Part shown: piece after piece, positions 8,368 through 16,974 of the stretch
Position numbering within the stretch: the stretch's first letter is position 1
Layout of the letters: every line of letters starts with the position of its first letter
NCBI GenBank assembly: GCA_016705365.1
Contig: JADIYI010000008.1
Location: 1,488,001-1,552,000, forward strand
DNA: 64,000 bases
Reading direction: 5' to 3'
Source: Gammaproteobacteria bacterium
Lineage (GTDB): Bacteria; Pseudomonadota; Gammaproteobacteria; Pseudomonadales; UBA5518
Position numbers and translations under genes: made by a program
Notes under the pieces: model-generated
The model's input: the letters and a program-made list of their open reading frames with translations, nothing else
Database searches by the model: none
What the model was told of the DNA's origin: nothing

Positions 8368-9513
8368 TTATTTGTTCGGTGCCTCCAGGATGTGGATTGC
8401 GCAGCAGGAGCCCAGCCCGATGACGTGGGCCAGGCCCAGCCTCGCTCCGGCTTGCTGGCGTGCCCCCGCTTCGCCACGCAGGTGCAATGTCAGCTCATGG
8501 ATATTGGCGATTCCCGTGGCGCCAATAGGGTGTCCCTTCGAGAGCAAGCCCCCCGAGAGGTTTACCGGGATGCGGCCGCCGGCCCAGGTGTCGCCGTCAT
8601 CGATGAGGCGCCCTGCTTCCCCTCGAGGGCACAAGCCCAGGTTCTCGTAGTGCATCAACTCCGCCGTGGCAAAGCAGTCGTGCAACTCGATGAGGTCGAG
8701 GTCCCGCGGACCCACGCCCGCCATCTCGTAGGCCTGATTTGCCGCATTCGTGGTGCAGGTGTCGAAATCCGGCATCGTGAGATTGCGCTCCGAATAGGGA
8801 TCCGAGGTAAGCGCGGAGGCACGAATCCGGACGGAGCGGCTCATCCCGAGTTCCCGCGCCTTCCTGGCGGAAACCAGCACGGCCGCCGCAGCGCCATCCA
8901 CGTTGACCGAACACATCAGCTTGGTAAGCGGATAGGCGATCATCTCCGCGTTCATCACCTCTTCGAGCGGTGTCTCCTTGCGGTAGCGAGCCAGGGGATT
9001 GTGCACGGCGTGCTGGTGATTCTTCACCGCCACCCGGGCGAATTGTTCAAAACTCGTACCGTATCTGGCGCTGTGCACGCTGCCTGCGTGCGCAAAGAGC
9101 GCGGGCATCAGATCCGAGCCGAGCAGGCCTTCGGTGTGAATGGTCTCCGGCTCTCCCCACCCCAGGAGTCCGGCACCCATTTTTTCCACGCCTACGGCGA
9201 GGCAAACGTCATGGAGCCCGGCGCGAATGGCTGCCCAGGCTTCCCGCAGTGCGGTGGCCCCCGTGGCACAGGCGTTGGTCACGTTGACGACAGGCGCTCC
9301 CGTCTGTCCCACCTGCTGCATGATCCGTTGGCCGGGTGTCTGCCCGGCCTCCATGATGTTGCCACAGTAGACTGCCTGTATGTCGGCGATGGAAAGCCCC
9401 GCGTCATCGAGCGCCGAGAAAACGGCTTCCGCACCCAGATCGGGAACGCGGCGGTTGGGGGCACGATCGAACCGGGTCATTCCGGTGCCCTGGACGTAGA
9501 CGGCGTCGCTCAT
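8368..9513 (-). CDS. SCP-x type thiolase / lipid-transfer protein
   Basis: A 381-residue thiolase of the sterol-carrier-protein-x class. The nucleophile is Cys82 in NACATG and the second catalytic motif is intact, GHPIGATG with His328; a further Cys pair is in GSCCAIH near the C-terminus. It is therefore likely to be a true beta-ketoacyl-CoA thiolase. The start is ATG at 9513 with GGAG about 8 nt upstream. It follows the DUF35 zinc-ribbon gene by only 2 bp. In this family the thiolase-like subunit commonly forms a complex with a DUF35 partner. Compare the thiolase at 35208-36395, which has lost the HPxG motif. The substrate is unknown. Confidence 0.9.
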   Translation of the reverse strand: MSDAVYVQGTGMTRFDRAPNRRVPDLGAEAVFSALDDAGLSIADIQAVYCGNIMEAGQTPGQRIMQQVGQTGAPVVNVTNACATGATALREAWAAIRAGLHDVCLAVGVEKMGAGLLGWGEPETIHTEGLLGSDLMPALFAHAGSVHSARYGTSFEQFARVAVKNHQHAVHNPLARYRKETPLEEVMNAEMIAYPLTKLMCSVNVDGAAAAVLVSARKARELGMSRSVRIRASALTSDPYSERNLTMPDFDTCTTNAANQAYEMAGVGPRDLDLIELHDCFATAELMHYENLGLCPRGEAGRLIDDGDTWAGGRIPVNLSGGLLSKGHPIGATGIANIHELTLHLRGEAGARQQAGARLGLAHVIGLGSCCAIHILEAPNK

Positions 9514-9515
9514 CT

Positions 9516-9944
9516 CTATTCTCCAACTGGCCGAAAGGAATACATCTGGTAGGAGTTGCCGGCCTTGTCTCCATAAGGAGCTTCCTCGTAGGTCACGCTG
9601 ACGGCCAAGCCGACTCGAATCTTCCCGGAATCGTGCTCGATCCCTTTCAGATTGCCCTTGATCGTCCCCCCGCCATCGAGGTCCACGATAACCGAGACGT
9701 AAGGTACGCGGACGCCCGGAAATGAGCGCGTGATGATGGTGAACGCGCAGACCGTTCCGGTCTCGGACAGGCGATGGGGCGACAGGCAATCGCGCCCGAA
9801 ACACCTGGCGCAGGCCGTTCGACGATCGACAAAGACGGCGCCACAGTGATCACACTTTTTCCCTTCGAGGAAGGGATCCCCGCTTGCGGGAATCACGACA
9901 AAGGGTACGACCGGGAGAAGGGACTTTCTGGCGGCTTCGTTCAT
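9516..9944 (-). CDS. DUF35 zinc-ribbon/OB-fold protein, thiolase partner
   Basis: A 142-residue protein of the DUF35 family: an N-terminal rubredoxin-like zinc ribbon with two Cys pairs (CDHC and CARC, about residues 28-46), then an OB fold (VCAFTIITRSFPGVRVPYVSVIVDLDGGG). DUF35 proteins bind acyl-CoA and pair with thiolase-like enzymes, as in the Ltp2-ChsH2 aldolase of steroid degradation. I chose the ATG at 9944 because the family starts close to this point; the frame is open 31 codons further upstream without recognisable sequence. The gene is separated from the thiolase downstream by 2 bp, so the two products very probably act together. Confidence 0.88.
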   Translation of the reverse strand: MNEAARKSLLPVVPFVVIPASGDPFLEGKKCDHCGAVFVDRRTACARCFGRDCLSPHRLSETGTVCAFTIITRSFPGVRVPYVSVIVDLDGGGTIKGNLKGIEHDSGKIRVGLAVSVTYEEAPYGDKAGNSYQMYSFRPVGE

Positions 9945-10082
9945 GGCTGAAAACCTCGTGGGTGACTGGCAACAATTCAAACGCTCGGGCGCGATGGCTA
10001 CCGATCGGGCGTTTCTTTCGTTTCCGCGGGAGGGCAAACGACAGGAGACGGTGCATTCCCTGCTGCCCGGTCCGGGGGAGCA

Positions 10083-11735
10083 TTACCCGCTCACCTGCGC
10101 CCTGGCCCAGCGGTAATCCGCCTTGCCGGTCGGGCTGCGCACTATCTTGTCGAGGAACACGAAACTCTTGGGGAGTTTGTAGCGCGCGATGTGGCGCGCG
10201 CACTCGTCGAGCAATTCCTGCTCGCTGGCAGGGGTTGCGGCGCGAAGCTGCACGATGGCCACCACTTCCTGCCCCCAGCGCTCGCTCTGGCGACCGCAGA
10301 CGACGGCATCGAACACCGCCGGATGGTGTTTGAGTGCGTGCTCCACTTCCTCGGCAAAGATCTTCTCGCCTCCGGAATTGATGGTAACCGCTTCGCGACC
10401 CAGGATCTCGATGCTGCCGTCGGAGCGATAGCGTGCCCGGTCGCCAGGCACCGCGTAGCGCACGCCATCGATGGTGGGAAAGGTTCGCGCGCTCTTCGCC
10501 GCGTCGCCCAGGTAACCCAGCGGTACGCGTCCGCATTGTGCCAGCCAGCCGATTTCCGGTTCACCCGGCCCGAGGGGCCGTATCAGGTCGTCGGATAACA
10601 CCAGGGTCGTGTTGACGGGCCGGAAATCCCCGGTCGATGCACCGCTGTCCCTGGTGGCCAGGTTGACGCCCTGGGTCCCGGTTTCCGACGCCCCGAAGCC
10701 ATCGACGATCAGAACGCCGGGGAGGCGTTCCAGGAATTCTTCCTTGTAATTGCTCGAGAGTGGAGCTCCCCCGCTGGAGATGACCTTGAGCGTGGAGAGG
10801 TCGTACACGCCCCTGCCCATCGCGTCGAGAATGGGGCGCGCAAATGCATCGCCGATGATCTGCAGATAGTTCACTCGCTCGCGCTCGACGATCGCGAGGA
10901 TTTCCTCCGGATCGAGCCGCCTGGGATTGTCCTGGAAGATGATCAGTTGCCCTTGCGCGAGCAGGAGAAACGAGGACCACTGCGCGCCGGCATGCATGAG
11001 CGGTGGTATCGAGAAGCTCCGCATTTCCTCGCCGATCAGGGTGCCGTGGGCCTGGGCGCGTTCGAGAACGGCCTCCATCGAAGCGAATTCTTCATTGCTT
11101 CCCCACGTGACGCCTCCCATCCCGCGAACGAAGATGTCGGCCGAACGCCAGAGCACACCCTTCGGCATGCCGGTTGTGCCACCCGTATAGACGATATAGA
11201 GGTCGTCGGGTGACGGGCTCACGGGTGGTGGCTCCGGTGAGGACGCGGCCAGGGCCTCTTCGTAGTCGATCGCGTTTGGGAGCAACGCGTTGCCCGACCC
11301 GTCCGCGACCTGGATCAGGAGCCTGAGCTGCGGGAGCCCGGGGAGGATATTCCCGAGCGTCGGCGCGAATTCCGCATGGTAGAGAATGGCGCGCGCGCGC
11401 GAATCGCGCAGAAGCTGGATCAGCTCCTCCTCCACGTAGCGATAGTTGATGTTCAGCGGGGCAACCCGCGCCTTGAAGGCGCCGAGCATCCCCTCGATGT
11501 ACTCGTTGCCGTTGTAGAGGTAGATCGCCAGGTGATCCTGACCCGACTCGTGCCCGGCCAGCTCGTGCCGCTCTTTCGTGACCCGGAGGCCCGCGCCGAG
11601 CAATATATTGGCGAGCCGTCGGCTTCGCTCCGCGAGTTCCCGGTAGCGCAGGCGACGCTTGCCAAAGACGATGGCCTCCCGATCCCCCAAAGCCATGCCG
11701 ATCCGATCGTGAACTTCTGCCAGACTGAATTCCAT
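10083..11735 (-). CDS. AMP-dependent acyl-CoA synthetase
   Basis: A 550-residue ANL-superfamily acyl-CoA ligase that activates a carboxylic acid with ATP and CoA. The phosphate-binding loop is YTGGTTGMPKGVLW (about residues 185-198), the adenylate site is FGASETGTQ, and the C-terminal hinge and lysine regions are GREAVTINSGGEKIFAEEVE and PTGKADY. The sequence resembles long-chain or steroid-type FadD proteins (FadD17/FadD19-like) more than acetyl-CoA synthetase, but the substrate is not certain. AGGAGG lies about 11 nt before the ATG at 11735. It lies between the TetR gene and the DUF35/thiolase pair on the same strand and probably starts the pathway they complete. Confidence 0.92.
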   Translation of the reverse strand: MEFSLAEVHDRIGMALGDREAIVFGKRRLRYRELAERSRRLANILLGAGLRVTKERHELAGHESGQDHLAIYLYNGNEYIEGMLGAFKARVAPLNINYRYVEEELIQLLRDSRARAILYHAEFAPTLGNILPGLPQLRLLIQVADGSGNALLPNAIDYEEALAASSPEPPPVSPSPDDLYIVYTGGTTGMPKGVLWRSADIFVRGMGGVTWGSNEEFASMEAVLERAQAHGTLIGEEMRSFSIPPLMHAGAQWSSFLLLAQGQLIIFQDNPRRLDPEEILAIVERERVNYLQIIGDAFARPILDAMGRGVYDLSTLKVISSGGAPLSSNYKEEFLERLPGVLIVDGFGASETGTQGVNLATRDSGASTGDFRPVNTTLVLSDDLIRPLGPGEPEIGWLAQCGRVPLGYLGDAAKSARTFPTIDGVRYAVPGDRARYRSDGSIEILGREAVTINSGGEKIFAEEVEHALKHHPAVFDAVVCGRQSERWGQEVVAIVQLRAATPASEQELLDECARHIARYKLPKSFVFLDKIVRSPTGKADYRWARAQVSG

Positions 11736-11767
11736 CCTGCGCTTCTCCTCCTTTCGCGACGCTTGCA

Positions 11768-12385
11768 TCAACGTGGGGCGACGGCCTCCCCGATGAACCT
11801 GGCGGCATTCCCGAGCTGATGTTCCAGCGGGTACCGTGAATCGGCCAGCCAGCTGAGCAGCACCTGGTTGTATGCGCCGGCGACCATCTGGACGATGAGC
11901 TCGAGCGAATAGTCCGTTCGCACGTCCCCCTGAGCGATTCCCTCCTGCAACAGATCCTCCAGCGCGTGGAGCATCTGCGAAACACGCTCCTGCTGTGCGC
12001 CAGGCCTCACGAATCCACTGCTGGCTTCGAGCAACAGGGTGCGCGTGAAATCCCCGGTCCGGGTAATGAGTTGCGCGGACACGGTAAAGAAACCCGTGAG
12101 CCGCTCCTGCGTGGAACAGTCGCGCTTTCGCTCGTGGTCGATGAGCCGCTGGAAGCGCGCCTCGACCTCTGCCGCGAGATCGATGAGCAGGGTCGACTTG
12201 GCGGAGAAATAGTTGAAGAAGGTTGCCTTGGACACATTCGCGGCCTCCGCGATCTCATCGATTGTCGTTCGCTCATACCCGTGCGCGACAAAGAGATCGC
12301 GGGCGGCACGCAGGATTCGCTGGTGCCGCGCCCGTTTTTTGCGCGCTCTCAAGCCCTCGGGTGCCTGGATTTCCTTCATCGTCAT
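11768..12385 (-). CDS. TetR-family transcriptional regulator
   Basis: A 205-residue TetR/AcrR repressor. The N-terminal helix-turn-helix is clear: HQRILRAARDLFVAHGYERTTIDEIAEAANVSKATFFNYFSAKSTLL (about residues 20-66 as several short motifs). The C-terminal domain should bind an effector, probably an acyl-CoA or substrate of the adjacent ligase pathway. It is the first gene on the minus strand of the ligase/DUF35/thiolase/GMC group and is divergent from the SDR at 12667, so it likely controls both directions. The start is ATG at 12385; an ATG two codons later is equally possible. A 13-bp dyad in the divergent region is a candidate operator. Confidence 0.9.
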   Translation of the reverse strand: MTMKEIQAPEGLRARKKRARHQRILRAARDLFVAHGYERTTIDEIAEAANVSKATFFNYFSAKSTLLIDLAAEVEARFQRLIDHERKRDCSTQERLTGFFTVSAQLITRTGDFTRTLLLEASSGFVRPGAQQERVSQMLHALEDLLQEGIAQGDVRTDYSLELIVQMVAGAYNQVLLSWLADSRYPLEHQLGNAARFIGEAVAPR

Positions 12386-12446
12386 TACCGGGGCGCGCTG
12401 CTGCGATACCTGAACGAATTTTCGGCTTCCGGCTGGGCTGGATTTT

Positions 12447-12505
12447 GCGCAGGAACGCATGGGCGAATCATTTGTCGAGCTCCGCTATGGCGTGATTATT
12501 TCAAC
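12447..12505 (+). repeat. Imperfect repeat, copy 1, upstream of SDR
   Basis: A block of about 59 bp that recurs at 15476-15538 in the same orientation. Identical cores are GCGCAGGAAC (12447-12456), GCGAATCATTTGT (12463-12475) followed by GA.CTC.GC, and TATTTCAAC (12497-12505). It lies 160-220 bp before the SDR start and is not part of any gene I can support. It is probably a shared regulatory site. Confidence 0.6.
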
Positions 12506-12544
12506 CAGCAGTCAAGGAATTGCTTGTCGCGCAGGCTTTTCACA

Positions 12545-12574
12545 TTGACACAAAACTTTACCAAAGTATATAGT
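12545..12574 (+). promoter_or_regulatory. Sigma70-like promoter for the SDR gene, with internal dyad
   Basis: TTGACA at 12545-12550 is a perfect -35 hexamer. An 18-nt spacer leads to TATAGT at 12569-12574 (one mismatch from TATAAT); TATATA two bases earlier is an alternative with 16-nt spacing. Inside the spacer is the perfect dyad ACTTT-ACC-AAAGT (12555-12567), placed where a TetR repressor would block RNA polymerase. The SDR start codon is 93 bp downstream. Confidence 0.6.
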
Positions 12575-12666
12575 TGTACCGTAGTCTATTTATCGTCGCG
12601 TCTGCCCGTACTGAAGAGAGTGCGGGAACGGAATTCAATTGCTGCTCAACCCGGGAGTATTCGAGG

Positions 12667-13569
12667 ATGTCAGAGATTCGTTTTGATGGTCGTACGGTGA
12701 TCGTGACGGGAGCGGGCAACGGGTTGGGCCGATGTTATGCAAAGCAGTTTGCGGCTCGTGGAGCCAGGGTTGTCGTGAATGATCTGGGTGGCAGCAGCTT
12801 TGGCGACGGGGCGGATAAAGCCGCCGCCAATATCGTCGTCGACGAAATCAGGGAGGCAGGCGGAGAGGCTGTCGCGAATTACGATTCCGTAACGGATGGC
12901 GAAAAGATCGTGCAGACGGCGATCGATACCTACGGTCGGGTCGATATCGTCATCAACAATGCAGGAATTCTGCGTGACAGCAGTTTTCACAAGATGGAAG
13001 ACAGGGACTGGGATCTTGTTTTCGAGGTGCACGTCAGGGGTGCCTACAAAGTCACTCGTGCCGCGTGGCCTCATATGCGGGAGCAAGGATATGGCCGAAT
13101 TGTCTTTACGGCGTCTGCGGCCGGTCTTTACGGCAACTTTGGCCAGGCAAACTACTCCGCGGCCAAACTGGCGCTCCATGGTTTGTCACAAACGCTCGCC
13201 ATGGAAGGGCACAAGCGAAACATCATGGTCAACACGATCGTGCCGATCGCCGGTTCCCGACTGACCGAGACTGTCCTGCCGAAAGAGATCGTGGAACAGC
13301 TGAAACCTGAATTTGTCTCCCCTCTGGTCATGAAACTCTGTGACGAGAACCATACGGAAACTTCCGGTCTTTATGAAGTGGGGGCGGGTTGGATCGGCAA
13401 GGTACGCTGGCAGCGCACGCGCGGCGTTGGCCTGTCGACTGCCGGCACGATCACCCCCGAAGACGTTCTGGCGGCATGGGAACGAATCGGTGATTTTACC
13501 GATGCCACGAATCCGGCGAACAGCGGCGAGGCCATGAGCGCCATATTTGCAAATATGGGAAACCGGTAG
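12667..13569 (+). CDS. 17beta-HSD4/MFE-2-like short-chain dehydrogenase
   Basis: A 300-residue SDR resembling the (3R)-hydroxyacyl-CoA dehydrogenase part of peroxisomal multifunctional enzyme type 2. It has the cofactor motif TGAGNGLGR (about residues 13-21), the family-typical VVNDLGGSSFGDG segment, NNAG near residue 97, and the catalytic Ser-Tyr-Lys in the FTASAAGLYGNFGQANYSAAK segment. The 50-residue C-terminal extension past the SDR core (TAGTITPEDVLAAWERIGDF) is also seen in MFE-2-type proteins. It should oxidise a 3-hydroxyacyl-CoA with NAD. It is divergent from the TetR/CoA-ligase operon and has a good promoter 93 bp upstream. Its base composition looks somewhat less GC-rich than its neighbours. 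Confidence 0.92.
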   Translation: MSEIRFDGRTVIVTGAGNGLGRCYAKQFAARGARVVVNDLGGSSFGDGADKAAANIVVDEIREAGGEAVANYDSVTDGEKIVQTAIDTYGRVDIVINNAGILRDSSFHKMEDRDWDLVFEVHVRGAYKVTRAAWPHMREQGYGRIVFTASAAGLYGNFGQANYSAAKLALHGLSQTLAMEGHKRNIMVNTIVPIAGSRLTETVLPKEIVEQLKPEFVSPLVMKLCDENHTETSGLYEVGAGWIGKVRWQRTRGVGLSTAGTITPEDVLAAWERIGDFTDATNPANSGEAMSAIFANMGNR

Positions 13570-13617
13570 CTGCCGCCCCCGAGCACCGCGAACCCGCCAC
13601 GCCTGCGAATCCGGCCA

Positions 13618-15276
13618 TCAGTAGATGGCCTTGCCTTGCCGATCGAGCCAGTCGAACTCCTGGGGTTTGCGCTTGACGTGAGGGTCGATGGCCACGTTGA
13701 GCAGGGCTGGTCTGCCCGCGGCCAGGGCGCGCTCCAGGGCCGGCCGCAGCTCTGCTGAAGTCCGCACGTTTTCCCCGTGACCCCCCACGCTCTGCATGAG
13801 CATGTCGTAGCGCACGCCCTGGTCGGCAGTGAATGCGTGGTTGTCGAAGGCCATGGCGCCAGGCCGGATCGTGCCGTTGTTGGCCACGATGAAGAGAATC
13901 GGCAGTTCGTGGCGCACCGCGGTTTCGAGTTCCATGGCGTTCCAGCCCACCGAGTAGTCTCCGTTCATGCAGACCACGCGCTGTCGGGGCCGGGCAATCT
14001 GGGCGCCGATTGCATAGGGCACGCCCACGCCCATGCAACCGCTGGTGCCGGCGTCCAGGCGTTCGCGCGCAGTGTGCATCACTTGCATGGTGCGTGAGAT
14101 CGCCATGGTGTGCTCGCCGTCGTTGACGAAGACCGTGTTCTTGCCAACCACCTCGCCCAGCTCGTGAAACAGGCGGTAGAAGTTGGTGAAGGGGGCGTCC
14201 GAGCGGATGAGCGGGGCCAGGGCCTCTTCATTTTTCCGGCACGCTTCGCGCAAACCCTCGAGCCAGGCTGTGCGTGCGGGCGACGGGGCGTGCCTGACGC
14301 CGGCTTGCGCGAGCTGTTCGAAGATCGCGCGTACGTCGCCCGCCAGGCCGAACTCGGTGGGAATGTTGCGCCCGATCTCTTCGGGGGCGATCTCGATGTG
14401 GATCACGTCCACGCCCGCGGCGACGCGGGGCGGCAGGCCGAAGTGAAAGGCCCAGTTGAAGCGCGCTCCCGCCATGATGATGAGGTCAGCGTTTCTGAGT
14501 GCCGTGGAGCGCGCCGCGCCCACACATAGCGGGTGCTCGTCCGGGATCACGCCCTTGCCCATGGGCGAGGGCAAAAAGGGCAACTCGAAATACTCCGCCA
14601 GGTGGCGGGCGGCCGCGCCGGCATCGGACCAGGCCGCGCCTTTGCCGATGATGAGCAGCGGTCGCTCGGCGCGGGCGATGCGTTGGGCTGCGCGCTCGAC
14701 TTGCGCCGGGTCTGCCCCGGGGCGGGGTATTGCGGGAAACGATGGCAGGTGTAGGGCCACGCCCGCCTCGATCACCGTGCTCAGGACCTCCGATGGCAAA
14801 TCGAGATAGACCGGGCCAGGCCTGCCGCTGAAGGCCTCGCGTGCCGCGGTTTCGAGAAACCAGGGGAGGCGCTCGGTGCGATCGACCGCTGCCGCCCACT
14901 TGCAGAACGGGGCCACGCTTTGGACCTGGGGCATCTCCTGGAAGTCGCCCAAGCCGCGCTTGCCGGTTTCGGAGGCGCCACCGAGCAGCAGCATGGGCCA
15001 GGCGTTGGACCACGCCGTGGCCAGGCCGGTGATGGCATTGGTGACCGCGGGGCCCGAGGGTACGAGCGCAACACCCAGGCGACGGTTCATGTAGCCGTAG
15101 GCCTGGGCGGCCATGGCCGCCGCTTGTTCGTGACGGAAGTTGTAGGCCGTGGGACCTTGCCGCAGGTTGGCCATTGCGATTGGAGCCAGAGGGTCTCCCA
15201 GGACCTGAAACAAATGCTCGACACCCAAGGCCTCGAGCGTTCGCAGGAGCAGCGTGCCGCCGTCAATGGTCGCCAT
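13618..15276 (-). CDS. Thiamine-diphosphate enzyme, oxalyl-CoA decarboxylase / 2-hydroxyacyl-CoA lyase-like
   Basis: A 552-residue protein with the three-domain layout of the acetolactate synthase superfamily. The N-terminal pyrimidine-binding domain has the cofactor-activating Glu in NFRHEQAAAMAAQAYG (near residue 50). The C-terminal domain has the ThDP/Mg motif, starting NGDYS and ending about 28 residues later in ANNGT. Such enzymes include acetolactate synthase, oxalyl-CoA decarboxylase and 2-hydroxyacyl-CoA lyase. The context of CoA ligase, SDR, hydratase and a divergent class III CoA-transferase favours a CoA-thioester substrate. This is an inference: the residues that separate these activities were not resolved here. 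It faces the SDR tail-to-tail. Confidence 0.8.
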   Translation of the reverse strand: MATIDGGTLLLRTLEALGVEHLFQVLGDPLAPIAMANLRQGPTAYNFRHEQAAAMAAQAYGYMNRRLGVALVPSGPAVTNAITGLATAWSNAWPMLLLGGASETGKRGLGDFQEMPQVQSVAPFCKWAAAVDRTERLPWFLETAAREAFSGRPGPVYLDLPSEVLSTVIEAGVALHLPSFPAIPRPGADPAQVERAAQRIARAERPLLIIGKGAAWSDAGAAARHLAEYFELPFLPSPMGKGVIPDEHPLCVGAARSTALRNADLIIMAGARFNWAFHFGLPPRVAAGVDVIHIEIAPEEIGRNIPTEFGLAGDVRAIFEQLAQAGVRHAPSPARTAWLEGLREACRKNEEALAPLIRSDAPFTNFYRLFHELGEVVGKNTVFVNDGEHTMAISRTMQVMHTARERLDAGTSGCMGVGVPYAIGAQIARPRQRVVCMNGDYSVGWNAMELETAVRHELPILFIVANNGTIRPGAMAFDNHAFTADQGVRYDMLMQSVGGHGENVRTSAELRPALERALAAGRPALLNVAIDPHVKRKPQEFDWLDRQGKAIY

Positions 15277-15611
15277 GTTGACCGTCTCCCCAACAAGAGC
15301 CTACCAGGATACAGGTCCACCAGGACCCACTTTTTCGCACCGCTATCGGAGCAACCGCGACAGTGTACGCGATCTGTTGCGTCCGTCAGGCTGCGCTCGT
15401 CATCGGCCGCATATCGACTCCCCAGGCAAATTGGCGGAAAACGGGTCACGCATGAAATATCCGGGTGTAAATGGGGCGCAGGAACACGCGTGCGAATCAT
15501 TTGTTGACCTCTGCAGCGGCGCGAACGAGTATTTCAACGCACGGTCGGCACCTGGGACACAGGGCCGGGCCAAAGCATGCCGATTCGGTTCTTTGCATGG
15601 GAGGAGGGACG
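15277..15611. other. Divergent intergenic region holding the second repeat copy
   Basis: A 335-bp gap between the minus-strand ThDP enzyme and the plus-strand CoA-transferase. Apart from the repeat at 15476-15538 and a strong ribosome site (GGAGGAGGG just before the ATG at 15612), I see no gene. No clean -35/-10 pair was found for either direction. Confidence 0.5.
15476..15538 (+). repeat. Imperfect repeat, copy 2, upstream of CoA-transferase
   Basis: The partner of 12447-12505, same orientation. GCGCAGGAAC (15476-15485), GCGAATCATTTGT (15492-15504) with GACCTCTGC, and TATTTCAAC (15530-15538) match copy 1. The spacing of the first two blocks is identical; the last block is 4 bp further away. 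It ends 73 bp before the CoA-transferase start. Confidence 0.6.
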
Positions 15612-16799
15612 ATGGGACGACCGCTCGAAGGGATACGCGTACTGGATCTCACCTGGGCTCAGCAAGGGCCCTATGCCACGGTAATGCTCTCGGACATGGG
15701 GGCGGAGGTCATCAAGGTGGAGCCGCGCGAAGGGGAATTGGGTCGCAAGGTCGTAGCCGGCGCCTATCCCCAGCCGGCGCCCTATTTCGTCGCCCATGAC
15801 AGGGGCAAGCGGGGCGTGACCCTGGACATCCGCAAGCCCGAAGGACGCGCGGTGATTCTGCGCTTCGTCAAGGAGGCGGACGTGATCGTGCACAACATGC
15901 GTCCCGGTGTCATGGAGAAGCTGGGGCTCGCCTACAGCGACGTGCGCGCCGTGAACCCCAGGATCATCTACGCCAGTGCGTCGTCCTTTGGTCCCCTGGG
16001 CGAGATGGCGGCGCTGCCCGGCTTCGACATCATCGGCCAGGCCATGGGTGGGATCATGAGCAAGACCGGCGCGCACGACGGCCCGCCGATGCCTGCCGGT
16101 GCGGCGATCAGTGACCAGGTCGGTGCGCTCTACCTGTGCAGCGGCATCCTCGCGGGCCTGGTCAAGGTGGCGCGCACAGGAGAGGGCGAGCAAGTGGACG
16201 TTTCGCTCTACGGCGCCCAGATCGGTCTGCAAGCCTGGGAAATCACCGAACAATCCATTGTTGGGAAGAATCACGGTCGGGCGGGAATGGGCCACCCGAT
16301 CGTCTCCGCCCTGAGCTTGTGGTCGAGTTATGCCACGAGTGACGGTGCCATCGTGCTGGGCGGCGTGGACTCCAAGCGCTTCCAGGGTTTGTGCGCGGTG
16401 GTGGAGTTGCCGGAGCTGGCGGCAGCGTATGCCGACGAGATCACGCGGGCGCTCAATATCACCAGGGTACGCGAAGCGATCAGCGAGAAATTTCGCGGGC
16501 GCTCGACCCGGTACTGGTTGGATGCGCTGCGTTCGGTCGATGTGATCGTGGCCCCCGTGCAGAGCTATGACGATATCATCAATGATCCTCAGGCCTGGGT
16601 GAATGGCTACCTGACCACCCTGAATCATCCCGTGCACGGCAAGGTGAAAGTGGTGGGTTGTCCCATTCAGTTTGGACGCGAGCCGACCGAGCCGCAGGGG
16701 CCGCCGCCTGAACTGGGCCAGGATACGGAAACCTGCCTGATGGAGCTCGGCTACAGCTGGGACGAAATCGAGGCGTTGCGCGCGAACGAGGTGACTTGA
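15612..16799 (+). CDS. Class III CoA-transferase (CaiB/BaiF family)
   Basis: A 395-residue family III CoA-transferase, which moves CoA between carboxylic acids by way of an enzyme-bound aspartyl thioester. It opens with GIRVLDLTWAQQGPYATVMLSDMGAEVIKVE, the family hallmark, and has GFDIIGQAMGGIMSKTG near residues 135-150. The likely catalytic Asp lies a little later in AAISDQVGALYL. The ATG at 15612 follows an excellent GGAGGAGGG ribosome site. The divergent neighbour is a ThDP enzyme of the oxalyl-CoA decarboxylase/2-hydroxyacyl-CoA lyase kind; frc-oxc pairs have the same combination. The acyl donor and acceptor are not known. Confidence 0.92.
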   Translation: MGRPLEGIRVLDLTWAQQGPYATVMLSDMGAEVIKVEPREGELGRKVVAGAYPQPAPYFVAHDRGKRGVTLDIRKPEGRAVILRFVKEADVIVHNMRPGVMEKLGLAYSDVRAVNPRIIYASASSFGPLGEMAALPGFDIIGQAMGGIMSKTGAHDGPPMPAGAAISDQVGALYLCSGILAGLVKVARTGEGEQVDVSLYGAQIGLQAWEITEQSIVGKNHGRAGMGHPIVSALSLWSSYATSDGAIVLGGVDSKRFQGLCAVVELPELAAAYADEITRALNITRVREAISEKFRGRSTRYWLDALRSVDVIVAPVQSYDDIINDPQAWVNGYLTTLNHPVHGKVKVVGCPIQFGREPTEPQGPPPELGQDTETCLMELGYSWDEIEALRANEVT

Positions 16800-16974
16800 G
16801 TCGAGGGCAGCGCGGATCTCGTCATCAGCAAGCGCCGTCTGACCCAGGCCGGAATTTTGCCGGGGGGCGCAAACCGATTGAATAGCGCGCTGTTCCGATC
16901 GCTGCGGCCGGCACTTGAACTCTACGCGCCAGGTTGGGGTCTGAACGGCTTCGGTGGCAGGATGGCTTTGGCAT

